A stretch of DNA of 64,000 nucleotides from Ashinkailepas kermadecensis. Taxonomy: Eukaryota > Arthropoda > Thecostraca > Neolepadidae. The position numbers and the translations under genes are program-made. Where the stretch lies: NCBI GenBank assembly GCA_034440615.1, contig JAOTOM010004682.1, forward strand, positions 277,501 through 341,500. The letters run 5' to 3'. Below the pieces are notes generated by a model, which made no database searches, was not told the DNA's origin, and worked only from the letters and a program-made list of their open reading frames with translations. Position 1 is the first letter of the stretch, and each line of letters starts with the position of its first letter. Shown piece by piece: positions 42,935-53,879 of the stretch.

Positions 42935-43644
42935 GTTTTTCAACATAGTCTGCTTTGTCCATAATGACATACATGGCTGACTGATCAGCTTTGTGGATGA
43001 CGATATCCTTGTTCTCCCGTAGTTCTTTCGTCGCGCATCGCAAGTGGGGCGGAAGGGAAGTTTTGGCCATTTCCCCCTTATTTTTGTGTACTTTCCGCCA
43101 ACAGGTTCTCTTGAAAATCAGGATCGATGTCAATCTTCCTTTGCCTCTTCAGCTTTAGGGCGTCTTGGTACAGGATCTCCAACTCGGCTTTCTTTTCTTT
43201 GGGTGAGGCCACAGGAGAAAAATGAAAATTAACCCCAAGGTTCAGAAGTCCTCTTTGTTCTCGGGTGAGCTAGAGCTGCGACAAGCTGATGTACACATCC
43301 TTCTCCTCGGGGAGAGGCACCCACCCCCCATACAGAGTGCATAGTTTCTTCTGTGTTCTGTTTGTCGCCACCTGCCGGTGGTGATAGAACTCACGTTCGA
43401 GTGCTGCATCTGTCGACGCCCGTAGTCTCTCACTGATATCCAGTTGCGCATATTGAGCCTTTTCATTCTCTAGTCGATGTTCCAGAAGGTTTATTATCTT
43501 CTCATTTTGTTCGATCTCGTGTAGCACTAGATTTCTCCTGACATGGTGCGTAATGCCACTCTGCCGCACTGCTTCGTTTTGGACTCTTATACTCGTGTAG
43601 TTTGGAAGCAGATTGATTAATATGCATTGCTGGTTAAAGGTCAC
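42858..43644 (-). pseudogene. Penelope-like N-terminal half (PLE-A)
   Basis: Minus-strand frames: a charged helix-rich N-terminus (43644-43270; EIEQNEKIINLLEHRLENEK), then LLNLGVNFHFSPVASPKEKK (about 43250-43190), then ELRENKDIVIHKADQSAMYV (43133-42858), which is the conserved K.DKG.. segment of Penelope-like RT. The RT core should follow but is cut by PLE-C. A hammerhead-like motif lies upstream at 43784-43822, consistent with an element 5' end. Confidence 0.75.
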
Positions 43645-43783
43645 TGTGGCTTTGCTGTTGATTAGTTTCTTCGATTCTTCTCATAATGGTTTTGTGTTCT
43701 CATTCGTGCTGACTCAAAATGGTGCCGAAACTCATAATCAGTAAAGATATCTGGCTTTGAAGAATGCATAGTTTATGTCCTCC

Positions 43784-43822
43784 ATGTCGACGTTTCGTCA
43801 TTTCACATGACATGATCAGGAA
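43784..43822 (-). ncRNA. Degraded hammerhead-like motif upstream of PLE-A
   Basis: Minus strand: CCTGATCA (one change from the CUGANGA core), stem GTCAT-GTGAA-ATGAC, then GAAACGTC. The G8-to-C change should abolish cleavage. Its position 140 bp upstream of the PLE-A frame fits the terminal repeat of a Penelope-like element. Confidence 0.4.
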
Positions 43823-44852
43823 CAAGCGCAGATTGTTAACGAAATCACACAGGTAATACTTTTAAGTTACACCAATCATATTGAAGGTACAAGAGTCGAA
43901 GTCGCGTATATAGAAATCGAATGCGAGTATCGTCTAGTATGCGTAAAGGCCTGTTTACACGCGACAGAATTCCGACAGAATCGGGCGTCGGCAGACCCGA
44001 CGTCCGCGACGTCGGCGGCAGAAATTGGCAGGGAGCGGCAGAAAGTAGCAGGCGGCGGCAGAAATTTGCAGGCGGCGGCAGACTCTGACGTCACGCTTCA
44101 TTCTGCCAACGTCATACTAGCAGGAGACGTCATCTATCCAATGCGCTATGAAGCGTCTCAGTTGTTTGTTTACTGTGTCCATTGCACTACCAATTGAATA
44201 AAGCAGTACCACCCAGGTTAGTACCTCTAGAGAATTAATGCCTAGGAATTTGGCACTACATCATTAAAAGAAGGGCTCCTTTTCTTGAGGACGCGGTAGT
44301 GAGATTACCATAATAATATGGATGCAGGAAAACAACATTTATGCTACAGAGCTGAAAAAGGCTTGAACAAAACTGGAGTGTAGAAAACTGTTCCTCATCC
44401 CTCTCTGGATTAAGAAGGGCCCGATAACCGAGCGGGGTCTTTCTCCCCCCAACTTTGAGACCATTCCCGTGCCACCGTCGAGGTGCAGCGGCGTGTTTAG
44501 AAGCGGACAAAGGAGGCGGAAAAACCAATATGGCGGGGCCCCTCGGATGAGTTTTCACTGGGGAGATCTAAATATATGTGGAACGGTCAGACTGACTGGA
44601 GCGGGGGAAGGGAATATGGCCATGACTGGGGGGTCATGCTTCCTCTCTCAGCTAACTTGCAAATAACAAAGCACGCATATTGAAACACATGTATGAGGAC
44701 GTTATCCTCCCTAATAAGCTTTATAGAAATAAAATGGCATCGTTTAGAAATTAAGGCCATAATTTTGGCAGATATGGACGTCCAGTGCGCGAACGCTGCC
44801 GCTCCTGTTACAACCGCTACCGCCCCCGCTACGACCGGTCCTACTCCTGCTG

Positions 44853-45140
44853 CCGCTGCGGCCGGGACCACTCCCGCTGCCGCTACCGCCGTTCCTGCTG
44901 CCGCTATCCGTGCTCCCGCTGCGGCTGTTCCTGCTGTCACTGCCGCTGCGGCCGGGACCACTCCCGCTGCCGCTACCGCCGTTCCTGCTGCCGCTATCCG
45001 TGCTCCCGCTGCGGCTGTTCCTGCTGTCACTGCCGCTGCGGCCGGGACCACTCTCGCTGCCGCTCCCGCCGTTCCTGCTGCCGCTGTCCGTGCTCCCGCT
45101 GCGGCTGTTCTTGCTGCCACTGCCACTGCGGCCGGGCCCG
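44853..45140 (+). repeat. 90-bp in-frame repeat at transposase N-terminus
   Basis: CCGCTGCGGCCGGGACCACT recurs at 44853, 44943 and 45033, and in changed form at 45123, so the period is 90 bp (30 codons). In one frame it is Ala/Pro/Thr-rich, in another Cys/Arg-rich. The latter leads into the transposase frame. All three forward frames stay open because the unit has no stop. Confidence 0.85.
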
Positions 45141-45179
45141 CTCCTGCTGCCGGAGTCAGGGAGGGATATCGCGGTGTGA

Positions 45180-45524
45180 AACTGCTTGTACCTCGGAGGG
45201 GCACGCCAACGAGCAGATGCGCCTTCTCCTGCTGACTGAAGCCCGCCGACGACTGCTTCGTAGGGTCGTGCAGAACCGCCAGCAGCGCATATGGGTCCGG
45301 TCAGTCCTTTCCAGGAGGGGGGAGAAAGGCGAATTCTTCACAAGCTGGTCGCGGAGCTCAGACATAACGAAGCAGACCACAAACGGTACTACCGGATGTC
45401 GCCTGTCAACTTTGACCAGCTCCTTGAGCTCGTCAGAGGTGATATCAAGAAAACAACCACCATCATGAGAGTTCCGATATCATCCGAAGAACGACTGACA
45501 GTAACATTGCGGTACTTTCCATAA
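45180..45524 (+). pseudogene. PIF/Harbinger transposase, N-terminal fragment
   Basis: The first frame has LLTEARRRLLRRVVQNRQQR and IWVRSVLSRRGEKGEF. After a one-base shift near 45335 the second frame has LHKLVAELRHNEADHKRYYR, MSPVNFDQLLELV and PISSEERLTVTLRYF. This is the conserved N-terminal block of metazoan Harbinger transposases (W.R, GEF, YFRM, EERL..TLRYLA). The DDE catalytic part that should follow is absent after 45524. The enzyme would cut and paste at TWA sites in trans; this copy cannot. Confidence 0.85.
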
Positions 45525-46029
45525 TCATTACCCATAATATTCTCATTTCAGGTCTCTATGTAATATGTTTAGCTTGTATGATGAACGCTTCTAACTAATC
45601 TATGCGAACTTCTGCGCTTTATTACACCGTTTACGGCATATCTCCTTTAGACCTGAATCTATGGGGGAGGGGGGATTCCACCTACTAACTCCGGCATTGT
45701 GTGCAATTTATTATGATCGTGCGTCCTGAATGGACTCCCCATCTTGCTCGGACATTCGCAATGTCAATTGTCACCGTCGCCACGCTATTGCGTGTAGTGG
45801 TTTGTATAGGGTATGTCCTGAATACCGCTCTTCACCTGTGACCGTCATTGCATGGCTGTCACTTCGTGAAATTGATTTGGTGGAATGGGGGGGGGCAATT
45901 GATGCTTTTGATGGCCATTTGATCTGGAGAAGGGCACCATCGGGTAAAAAAAACTAATTGAGGAGGGGTGAGGATGCAATCAAGCGTTCTGGAAGGACGC
46001 CTCCATAGGCTCAATGATTAAGCTTCGGT
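45525..46029. other. Harbinger interior without coding sequence
   Basis: The DDE domain expected here is gone. No replacement frame with a domain is seen. Confidence 0.6.
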
Positions 46030-46209
46030 CTGATTGGAGGAAGGACTCAATAATAGTGGTCTAGGGGTAAGATGCTCGTCTCATAATCGAAAGATTGTGG
46101 GTTCGAGTCTCACCTGTCGCTACTCTTCGCCCGCGACCAATCGGCGGGAGAGATTGGCGACGCTATATGACTCAACGGTCGACGTGTCGTAAAACCAATA
46201 ACCAACCAA
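46030..46209 (+). mobile_element. tRNA-derived SINE
   Basis: Pol III A box TGGTCTAGGGG (46057-46067) and B box GGTTCGAGTCT (46100-46110) are at tRNA-like spacing. The D-stem (GTCT/AGAT) and T-stem (GTGGG/CTCAC) close, but the acceptor and anticodon stems do not, so it is not a working tRNA. The tail is GACGTGTCGTAAAACCAATA then ACCAACC. Related tails are at 10441-10487 and 47275-47330. Confidence 0.72.
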
Positions 46210-46393
46210 AAAATGGAATAATATATGGATAATACCTTCCACAAGTTTTGTCCTACGGCCTTTACTATTGCCACGATCGGCGGAGGTCGTCAAACGCTGA
46301 TTGGTCGACTCAAGTTTATATAATTGATGGTGCTCTCAAGCGTCTCCCTTTTTGGGAAGCGGAGCGTTCTACCTGGTGTTCTATAGCCTTGGA
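46209..46393 (+). repeat. Direct repeat unit 1 within Harbinger
   Basis: AAAATGGAATAATATATGGA to TCTATAGCCTTGG, repeated with 3-4 percent differences at 46777-46961. Between them, 46565-46625 carries the inverted form of the middle part (CCGACCAATCAGCGTTTGAC), without the TTTATA.AATTGATGGTG segment. Confidence 0.88.
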
Positions 46394-46776
46394 TGAAACT
46401 ACTAAATCAAAATTACTATGGCTAATGCATTGCGTGACGTCATCCATTTGTGCTGTGACGTCAGATGCTCCGGACGTCGCCAACGCCGGGTTCTGCTCAA
46501 TTCTGCTCGGTTCTGTCGGGTCCTGATCAGTCCTGCTCTGGGGGGGGTGCGCTCTAGCATTGTAGTCCAATAAAAAAGGGAGACGCTTGAGCCGACCAAT
46601 CAGCGTTTGACGACCTCCGTCGGTCTAAACAAACACATTTTGTCTTTAGTGCGGCGAAACCGGTGACATCCACACAAATACCAATTTGTTTCCCCTATCA
46701 GCGGTGACATTGTGATAAAGTAGTATTAAAGATCAAGATTAAAGTAGCAAGAATGCCTTTGTAGAAAATTAGCACG

Positions 46777-46961
46777 AAAAAATGGAATAATATATGGATA
46801 ATACCCTCCACAAGTTTTGTCCTACGGCCTTTACTATTGCCATGATCGGCGGAGGTCGTCAAACACTGATTGGTCGGCTCAAGTTTATAGAATTGATGGT
46901 GCTCTCAAGCGTCTCCCTTTTTGGGAAGCGGAGCGTTCTACCTGGTGTTCTATAGCCTTGG
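46777..46961 (+). repeat. Direct repeat unit 2 within Harbinger
   Basis: Second copy of 46209-46393, offset by 568 bp. It ends just before the right subterminal region. Confidence 0.88.
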
Positions 46962-47144
46962 TCCTGCTAACGTCACGATTCTGCCGGGATTCTGTCGGTT
47001 TTCTGCCGCGTGTAAACAGGCCTAAAGCGTACACTCGCAATAATTAGGTTACCACAGTACATATCAGTCAGTTCATTTTCCAACACACTGAAAAATGCGC
47101 GTGCGAAACATATTTGGGTGACATCACACAGCAGAAAAAATAAC

Positions 47145-47222
47145 CACAATGTTGGTCGCTATTAACAAGGTCACGCTAAAAACACTCCCTATTTTTGCTT
47201 TTGGGTCACAATCGATCATCTT
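47145..47222 (+). repeat. Repeat shared with 38622-38702
   Basis: See 38622-38702. The copy here lies between the Harbinger right end and a SINE tail. Confidence 0.8.
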
Positions 47223-47224
47223 GG

Positions 47225-47335
47225 ATAACACGTTATAAATATAGATGAGCTCAAGAAGAAAGCTGGACGCTACATGACCGATGTAGTCGATGCGCCCTAA
47301 AGCCCTAATAACTAACTAACTAACTCAAGAAGAAA
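47225..47335 (+). mobile_element. SINE 3'-end fragment
   Basis: GCTACATGACCGATGTAGTC, GATGCGCCCTAAAGCCC and TAATAACTAACTAACTAACT match the tail of the SINE at 46160-46209 and the fragment at 10441-10487. There are no A or B boxes. Confidence 0.6.
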
Positions 47336-47362
47336 GCAAACGACCTATGGTGATAAACGACG

Positions 47363-48028
47363 ATGATCTCTATGGCTAGCACGCATATTAAAAGTGAGAA
47401 GCTACGTAAGCTAACAGGCGATTATGCCCCTGGATATTTGTATGGGAATCCAAAGATCTACAAAACCGGCTATCCCCTACGACCGATAATCTCGCAGATC
47501 CCACTCCCCACTTATCACTTGGCCAAGTGCTTAAACCAGGTACTCGCACCGTTTATGCCCCAAACGTTCTCTTTACGATCTCCCGCCGAATTCATGGACC
47601 TGGTCAAAAGCAAGGAGAAACGCGGCCAACTGGCTTCCCTGGACGTTTGCAGTCTTTTTACTAACGTGCCAATATAACGGACAATCAAGATAATTACAGA
47701 TTTTGCATGTCGAAACTCAGCACTTGCACCACCCTCCATACCGGAGCCCATTATGTGCAACATGCTACGCCAATGCACTATGAAAGCACCCTTCAGATGT
47801 CCGAGTGGTGTGCTCTACTATGAGATAGATGGCATTGCCATGGGATCACCGTTAGGCGTGCTCTTTGCGCAGGCCTTCATGGCCCATGTTGAGCAGGTAG
47901 TGCTGCAGGCACCGGGCGTAGAGAGCCCCGCACTCTACTGTCGATATGTTGATGATATTTTGCTAGATGTGCGGGACACACAGCACTTGCCAGAGCTCAA
48001 ATCAAGTATTATCCTTAGGTTGCATTAG
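47363..48028 (+). pseudogene. Penelope-like reverse transcriptase fragment (PLE-D)
   Basis: A + strand frame with LYGNPKIYKTGYPLRPIISQ, then LASLDVCSLFTNVPI (motif A), a TAA at 47675-47677, and in the same frame YEIDGIAMGSPLGVLFAQAF (motif B) and CRYVDDILLDV (catalytic motif C). One nonsense codon separates the parts. Both ends are truncated: the frame starts at the RT fingers and ends just after motif C at LKSSI. Its motifs differ from those of PLE-B, so it is a different family. Confidence 0.88.
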
Positions 48029-49065
48029 TTTACGCCATCTGAAAGGCCCATAATTCACACTTAAAGTAATAATACTTGCTTGAGTCCGGGTTGACTATGG
48101 CGCATGGTTCATGGCATTTCTTGAAGACGCAAACGTTCATTCCATAGATGCACCTTTCCCTTCGTTCCGTCCTTTCTGTCGGGTAACAAATGCCCGCAGA
48201 AATATTGAATAAGATCCTCTTGAAACAGTTTTAGGAAATCCCAAATCAATACGGGTAATTATGTGGTTATTTGTTTCATTCCCAGTCCACAAAACGTTGA
48301 TTTCGGCTGGTGTTGACAAAAGTTGATTAAGTTGATGCAGGCTGTATCAATTTACACGGTATATTTCCTGGTGCAGGCTACAACATGTTATGCAGCATTG
48401 CGCGTACAGCGTAGCGACAGACGATACAAGGATTTCACCGTTACAAAGCTGAGAGAACACGGTAATGATAACAGATACCTAAACAGTTAGCCAGTGGAGA
48501 CAAATTTCGACTCAAGTACGAAACACAGACATCACAATTTTACTTTCCCTCCAAAAATTATCCACCTCGTCCCCATTCCACAGCCGCGCGTCGAAAAGAC
48601 TTGCGCTTGTTTTTTTCCAGTACAGGGCGTTAGTAGCAACATGTGTAATAGCCATGGCAACCGGCTTCATATTTTTGGAGCAAACACTGTTGTATCAACC
48701 ATCCCGTGTATCAACTACACCAGGTCTCCACGATGATGTTTCTGGGGGCAATTATGTTACAATAATTTAGGTTCCCTATCAACTGACACGGGGTTACCAC
48801 GCTGAACTGGTGAGGCCTTTAATTCGTTCACTGTAGAGGATTTCTGGATACCAAGTGCACTTGTAGACTTAGATTCTCTTTAGCAGCGGACAGCAGCTTC
48901 TTGTTCTTTGGTGAGAGCCAACGATCGTCAACTGTATGGGTATTCTTTGTTTCAATTTCTGCTTACAGTATTCATGTTTTCAAAACCATTGTAAGAATAT
49001 TTTCTGCCGAGTCGTGGAGAAGCAACAAGCTGCGTCTGACCACATAGTACCACTACGCGCGATGA
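48029..49065. other. No gene seen
   Basis: Short frames on both strands lack domains. No repeat structure is evident. Confidence 0.45.
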
Positions 49066-49073
49066 ACTGCAAC
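49066..49073. repeat. Left 8-bp target duplication of hAT-2
   Basis: ACTGCAAC directly before CAGGGGCGTCG. An identical copy is at 55385-55392. Confidence 0.93.
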
Positions 49074-51258
49074 CAGGGGCGTCGATTTGTATCCTTTTGT
49101 GGGGGCCATAGCCCCACCAATGTTGATCTTGGCCCCCTCAATGTTGATTTGCCCCCCCCCCCCAATAACCTATGCTATGCTCATGCTGAGAAGAAAGTTA
49201 AAGAAAAAAATGAAAAAAATACCATGCTACTTACAAAACTTAGTTGATGCCAACCAGCACATTTTGTACTGAAATGAAACAGATTTGGATTTGATAGTGG
49301 ATTGACTCTTCACCTTTTGCTGCAAAATGGAAAATTTTGTGGGAAAAAACAAAGGAGTTGGATTTCCTTCCACTTTGCAAGCACAACTTATACCATAAAA
49401 TGTCGAGATTAGCTGATGCTGATGCATTTTAAACCAGATTGTCTGAAAAATATGCAAAGCCACTAGACAACAATTGCATTGTCATAATGATGCTTGCACA
49501 CGTGACCAATGGCAAAAGCACACGCATATGGAGCTTGAACTGGATTCATGCCATTTTCAATTTCCAGTCATTGTCAAACTTGCACCCAATCCAGTCCAGT
49601 CAACAACAATCAGTTTTCATTGAGATTGTGGATATACAAACTATATTTATGTTCAGCAGCCAACTCATCACACTATATGCTTGATATTTACCTTGGTACC
49701 CACCTATATCCCAATGACAACGTGCATATATTCAATATTGATACGGAGCACCCCAGTCCCGACCTGCACCAAGAGCCAAATGTGAGCCAAATATCTGCCA
49801 GCATATGATACCATGAAACAAAAAAGTCAGCAAGAAGCTGCATGCACACTATTATAATTGCTATTCTTGAAGAAAGCAATAGGTAGGTACTAGGCCGTAG
49901 CTTACAAGACTTTCTAAACCAACCTCGTAAGTTTTACAAGGTCAAAGCCTGTCACTCTCGCCTATCACCAAATATGTCTGGACAGACTTAATAGACACTA
50001 GCGCGTATGAAATGCCACCAATCGTGATGGCCGTTCCTCAGAACATCCAAAGTCGTTGCATCCAAAGATATAACGTCCAGTTACAGAAATCCCAGCACCT
50101 CAAGTCTAAATTTGCGGATGCGGTCGACAAATGTGACGGAAGTGAGGCATTTCTGGTGCAATTACGCGCAGTGTTTAATCCGGAGGCAAATCTCGTGTGA
50201 CGTCGTACTGATTCGTTTTTGTACTTCACACCTTCTGATGTATCTGCAGATTGGTGTGATTTTAAACAGTGAATAAACAGCTTGCTGATATTTAATTTCC
50301 AAGGGAACAGTAGTTAAAGAAGTTCGTAGGTAAGCTTGAACAAGTCCAATTCATGCCTTTTTCTGATTTGTGCACAGTGTTTCTATGTTAATACCACATA
50401 ACTACCATGTTTGTCTTCCAGAAGAGCTGTTTTTAATTAACTTTTGTTCATGTTTTCATTCCACTGCTCTTAGCGCTTTTTCTGCCCAGGATTGGGGCAC
50501 CTAGTGTTGCATTTCCGTCCAGGGGCTGGCACACCTTTTGGTAAATTTACAGCTTCAGGTAATTTCTGATTTCTGGAATTTTTTAATGCAATGTTTAGGA
50601 ATGTGATGAACATGTGACCACTCATTTTGGGGAATTTGTGTTTTAAGGTGGTTTATGAATTCGTGCAATGTATCATTTCAATGCAATGTTTATGAATGTG
50701 ATTCAGATGATGGGACCACTCATTTTCTGTACAAATGCCTACTTTTCAGGCTGTGACCAAAATATCACCAAAAAAGGCTTTGAATTAGGTGACATAGGGT
50801 AAATTTATTTTTATTTTTAATGCAACATAACCTAACCTAACCCAGCCTAACCTCCCTTTGGAGAAAAACAAAGCCAACACATCAAATTGTAAAAATTTCA
50901 AGCAATGCATTTTTTTTATTATAAAAAACCTAACCAAACCTAACCTAATCTAACATAAGCTGTTTTTGAAGAAAAAAAAGCTCCATTTCTTTTCAATTTT
51001 GGAACAATTTTTGTAAACAATGTCCAACTTAAGACACCTAAACTAACCTAACATAACCAAACCTAGCCCATTTGTTTGCTTTTTGGAGGCAAATGGGTAA
51101 GAACTTGTCTTGTTACCACCTTAGAGCACAATAATTCTGGTTAGGTTAGGTTGGGTTAGGGTTTTTTTTTTAAACTTCGAAGAAAATAAATTACTTGATA
51201 GTTTTCCAATTTTGATTTATAACTGCTTTCTCCAAAGTCAGGTTAGGTTAGGTTACGT

Positions 51259-51531
51259 TAGACATTGCGTGTAAAGAAAATATGCGGCCTTAAAATATAC
51301 CAGGAGGTGCTGAGTTGACATAAAAAGTAACGATACAGATTATACTTTAGTACTCAACGTTTCGGCCAGGGGTCATCGTCAGGAGTGACGATAGCCCCTG
51401 GCCCACTCCTGACGATGGCCCCTGGCCGAAACGTTGAGTAATAAAGTATAATCTTTATCGTTGCTTTTGATGTCAACTCAGCACCTCCTGGTATATTGAA
51501 GGTCGTATATTTTCTTTACACGCAATGTCTA
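51259..51531. mobile_element. 273-bp palindrome of Penelope-like ends
   Basis: TAGACATTGCGTGTAAAG at the left equals the reverse complement of CTTTACACGCAATGTCTA at the right. The arms match nearly throughout, with the centre near 51395. Each arm carries ACCAGGAGGTGCTGAGTTGA and CAACGTTTCGGCCAGG (or complement), the signature of a Penelope terminal repeat. It separates the first and second 507-bp units. One unpaired arm also occurs at 29585-29685. Confidence 0.88.
51405..51440 (+). ncRNA. Hammerhead-like motif in the palindrome
   Basis: ACTC, then CTGACGA (fits CUGANGA), one extra T, stem GGCC-CCT-GGCC, then GAAACGTT and GAGT pairing with ACTC. AACGTT is self-complementary, so stem III could form between two copies, as proposed for minimal hammerheads of Penelope elements. 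A nearly identical motif lies on the other strand at about 51345-51385. Confidence 0.5.
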
Positions 51532-52620
51532 AAACCCAGGAGCCATTCTTCGTTGTTTTAAACAAGGTTACGTTACGTTATGTTTTACTATTTTGCTCAC
51601 AACCTGGAAAGTGAGCATTTGCACAGTAAATGAGTGGTCCCATCAGCTTAGTGGCATTCATAAACATTGCATTGAAAATTTCATTTAAAAAATATTAATA
51701 CAACACCGAAAAGCACGAATTTAGTGTCCTTTCATCTGCAAATGCATGCTTTTAAATTGGGAGTAAAAATAACACCAAAAAAAGCGTGGAGTTAGGTAAT
51801 ATAACATAAAATAATGTTCAAGATGTAAGATAACTTTACCTAACCTAGTCCAACTTCCCATGCAAGAAATTAATCGTTTTGAATTTAAATCTTCGAAGCA
51901 TTTTCCTCAAATATTTTCGACTTAAAAAAACCTAACCTAAGCCAGCCTGAACTATTAATTTTTTGGTATAAAAAAATCATTAACAAAAATTATTTCCAAA
52001 CAAATTGTCTTTTTCTAACTTACAACAAAAGCCTAACCTAACACCTTTGTATGCTTCATGGAGGTAAAATGTGTGTAAAACATGTCTTGTGGTTACCTTA
52101 AGCTGCGATAATAACTGTCTTTTCGGGTAATTTTTCAGCTTGTGGTACTCTCTGGCTTCTTTGAATTTATTTTTTAATGCAGTGTTTATTAATGTGCTGA
52201 ACATGATGTAAACGCTCATTTCCTCTGCAGATGCACACTTTTCAATTGTGAAGCAAAATAACACCCAAAAAGGGGCTTTGATTTGAGTATTATAGGATGA
52301 AAATAAAGTTCAGAATTTCAAAAAAAAGATGTAACATAACCTTACCTAACCTAGCCTAGCCTTCCATGCAATAAATGATTTTTACAAATCCACAATTGCT
52401 AAACAATTTTTTGGTTCTCAAACATTTTCAACTTAAAAAGCCTAACATAATCTAGCATGAACTGTTTTTGAAGAAAAATCATCTTTTTTAAATTTACTAA
52501 CTTAAAACAAAAGCCTAGCCTAACGCAACTAGGCCAAACCTAGTGCCTTTGAATGATTCGTGGAGGTAAAATGGGTGTAAAACCTGTCTTGTGGTTACCT
52601 TAGACTGCAATAATACATAT

Positions 52621-53829
52621 TTTTGTGCTACCTGGTGCACGTGATGAACCTCCATCTGCATGCTGCATGAGAGCATTGCACTTATTGCTTCACAAAGAAC
52701 ATGTTGAAAGTACCATATTTTCAGGAATGGAATCCTGTGCTGATACCATTTTCTGAGTTACACATTTGCAGATCAGATCTACATCATTTGTGTTAATAAA
52801 TATGATAAATTCATAGAAATGCATACACCGGTTTGTCGACAAGTAGTTATTCTGATGATTTCTGATGCATTGGAAAATTACAAATTTTCATGATAGAAGC
52901 AGGCGAAGTTAAAGTACTTGAATCTCAATAAGTGGTCAGTTCACTAACAAGACAGCAAATTCACTCGAATAGCATTCAAAACACCAGGTGGCCCACTCAT
53001 TTTTGCAAGTATAAAATCGATGACAGTGTTTTCTTGAATCATGTATAAAGCGCATGAAGGAAATGTACTGCTGACACTTGTAAGGAAGTGATGTGTGTAA
53101 CGTTTAATTAACTTTTCTAAGGTACTGATGTTTGTATACAAAATAAAGCTCACCATTCTAAATAGCATGGGAAGCATGATGCCATATATCATGGCTAATT
53201 TATGGGCAAAATGTTATGCAGCAGATTCCCTGCATTGTTACCTAGCTATTTGGGCTTTAGGGCACATCGACCATGTTGATCATATAGCTCCCTGCATTGT
53301 TGTTAACTGATATATCAGTATGTTTGCAAATTAACTTATGAGTGAATCCATACAATTCCCACTGGGGTCTAAAAGCAACATCATAGCATTACTTCTACAA
53401 TGCATATCACAGAAACCCATCTCAATTGTCCTACTCACTCAGAGACACCATAAAAGTCAATTAATGAAAATGTTACTTCATCCCCTGTATTGTTCATGTA
53501 AACAGAAGTCTTTTGAACCATATGTTATGTCCTTCACAGTGTTGCTCCATCCACCTCCAACTCCAACCCTGACCAAACTTCAGGAGCGCATCCATCTCCA
53601 AAGCAGCCTGTGGAAGAAGGTATGTATTGCAGCATAACTACTGTGATCTGAATTCCATGGTATCCATGTTGCTCTATAATCCATCCTTGCCGATCCATGT
53701 AGCAGATGTTTGACTTTCCTCAAACAGTCTGGAGAACTGGGGAGTTGAAATCACATGTGAGTTATGAAACAGATGAACTATTCCTGAATTATTATGTTGC
53801 ATCATTGCATGGCACAGTGACATACTGAA
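52621..53829. other. hAT-2 interior, no gene seen
   Basis: Mostly single-copy sequence within this window. ORFs at 52944-53637 overlap on both strands and show no recognisable domain. Confidence 0.45.
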
Positions 53830-53879
53830 TGGGGGAGGGGACATTGTGGGCAGTTGTCCCCCCCCCCCTCCTGACAGGT

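Larger units (their letters stand above)
43948..47022 (+). mobile_element. PIF/Harbinger element, 3,075 bp, defective
   Basis: Terminal inverted repeats: left GGCCTGTTTACACGCGACAG, right (read inward) GGCCTGTTTACACGCGGCAG. They continue with CCGACAGAATC after a 2-base mismatch, about 34 bp in all. TAAA flanks both ends (43944-43947 and 47023-47026), which holds the 3-bp TAA duplication of Harbinger elements. Subterminal GGCGGCAGAAA copies (44006-44080) and inverted TTCTGC words (46490-46530) lie inside. Only the N-terminal part of the transposase remains. The right third is filled by a SINE and duplicated segments. Confidence 0.9.
50560..52620 (+). repeat. About 507-bp AACCT-rich tandem repeat, three units
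   Basis: Units at about 50560-51137, 51600-52110 and 52110-52620. Each has AATGCA.TGTTTA..AATGTG, AAATGC..ACTTTTCA, CACC.AAAAA.G, a first AACCTAACCTA cluster, a second (AAAAACCTAACCTAA) about 90-100 bp later, a third (GCCTAACCTAAC) another 90 bp on, then GGAGGTAAAATG and CTTGT.GTTACCTTA. The first unit is followed by an inverted TTAGG-bearing stretch (51140-51258). Confidence 0.8.

Noticed and set aside
44587..45235. Minus-strand Ala-rich frame of 205 codons and + Ala/Pro frame of 180 codons
   Set aside because: Both are readings of the 90-bp GC-rich repeat. Only the frame leading into the Harbinger block has independent support.
46057..46120. Functional tRNA gene
   Set aside because: A and B boxes and the T-stem are good, but the acceptor and anticodon stems do not pair and a SINE tail follows.
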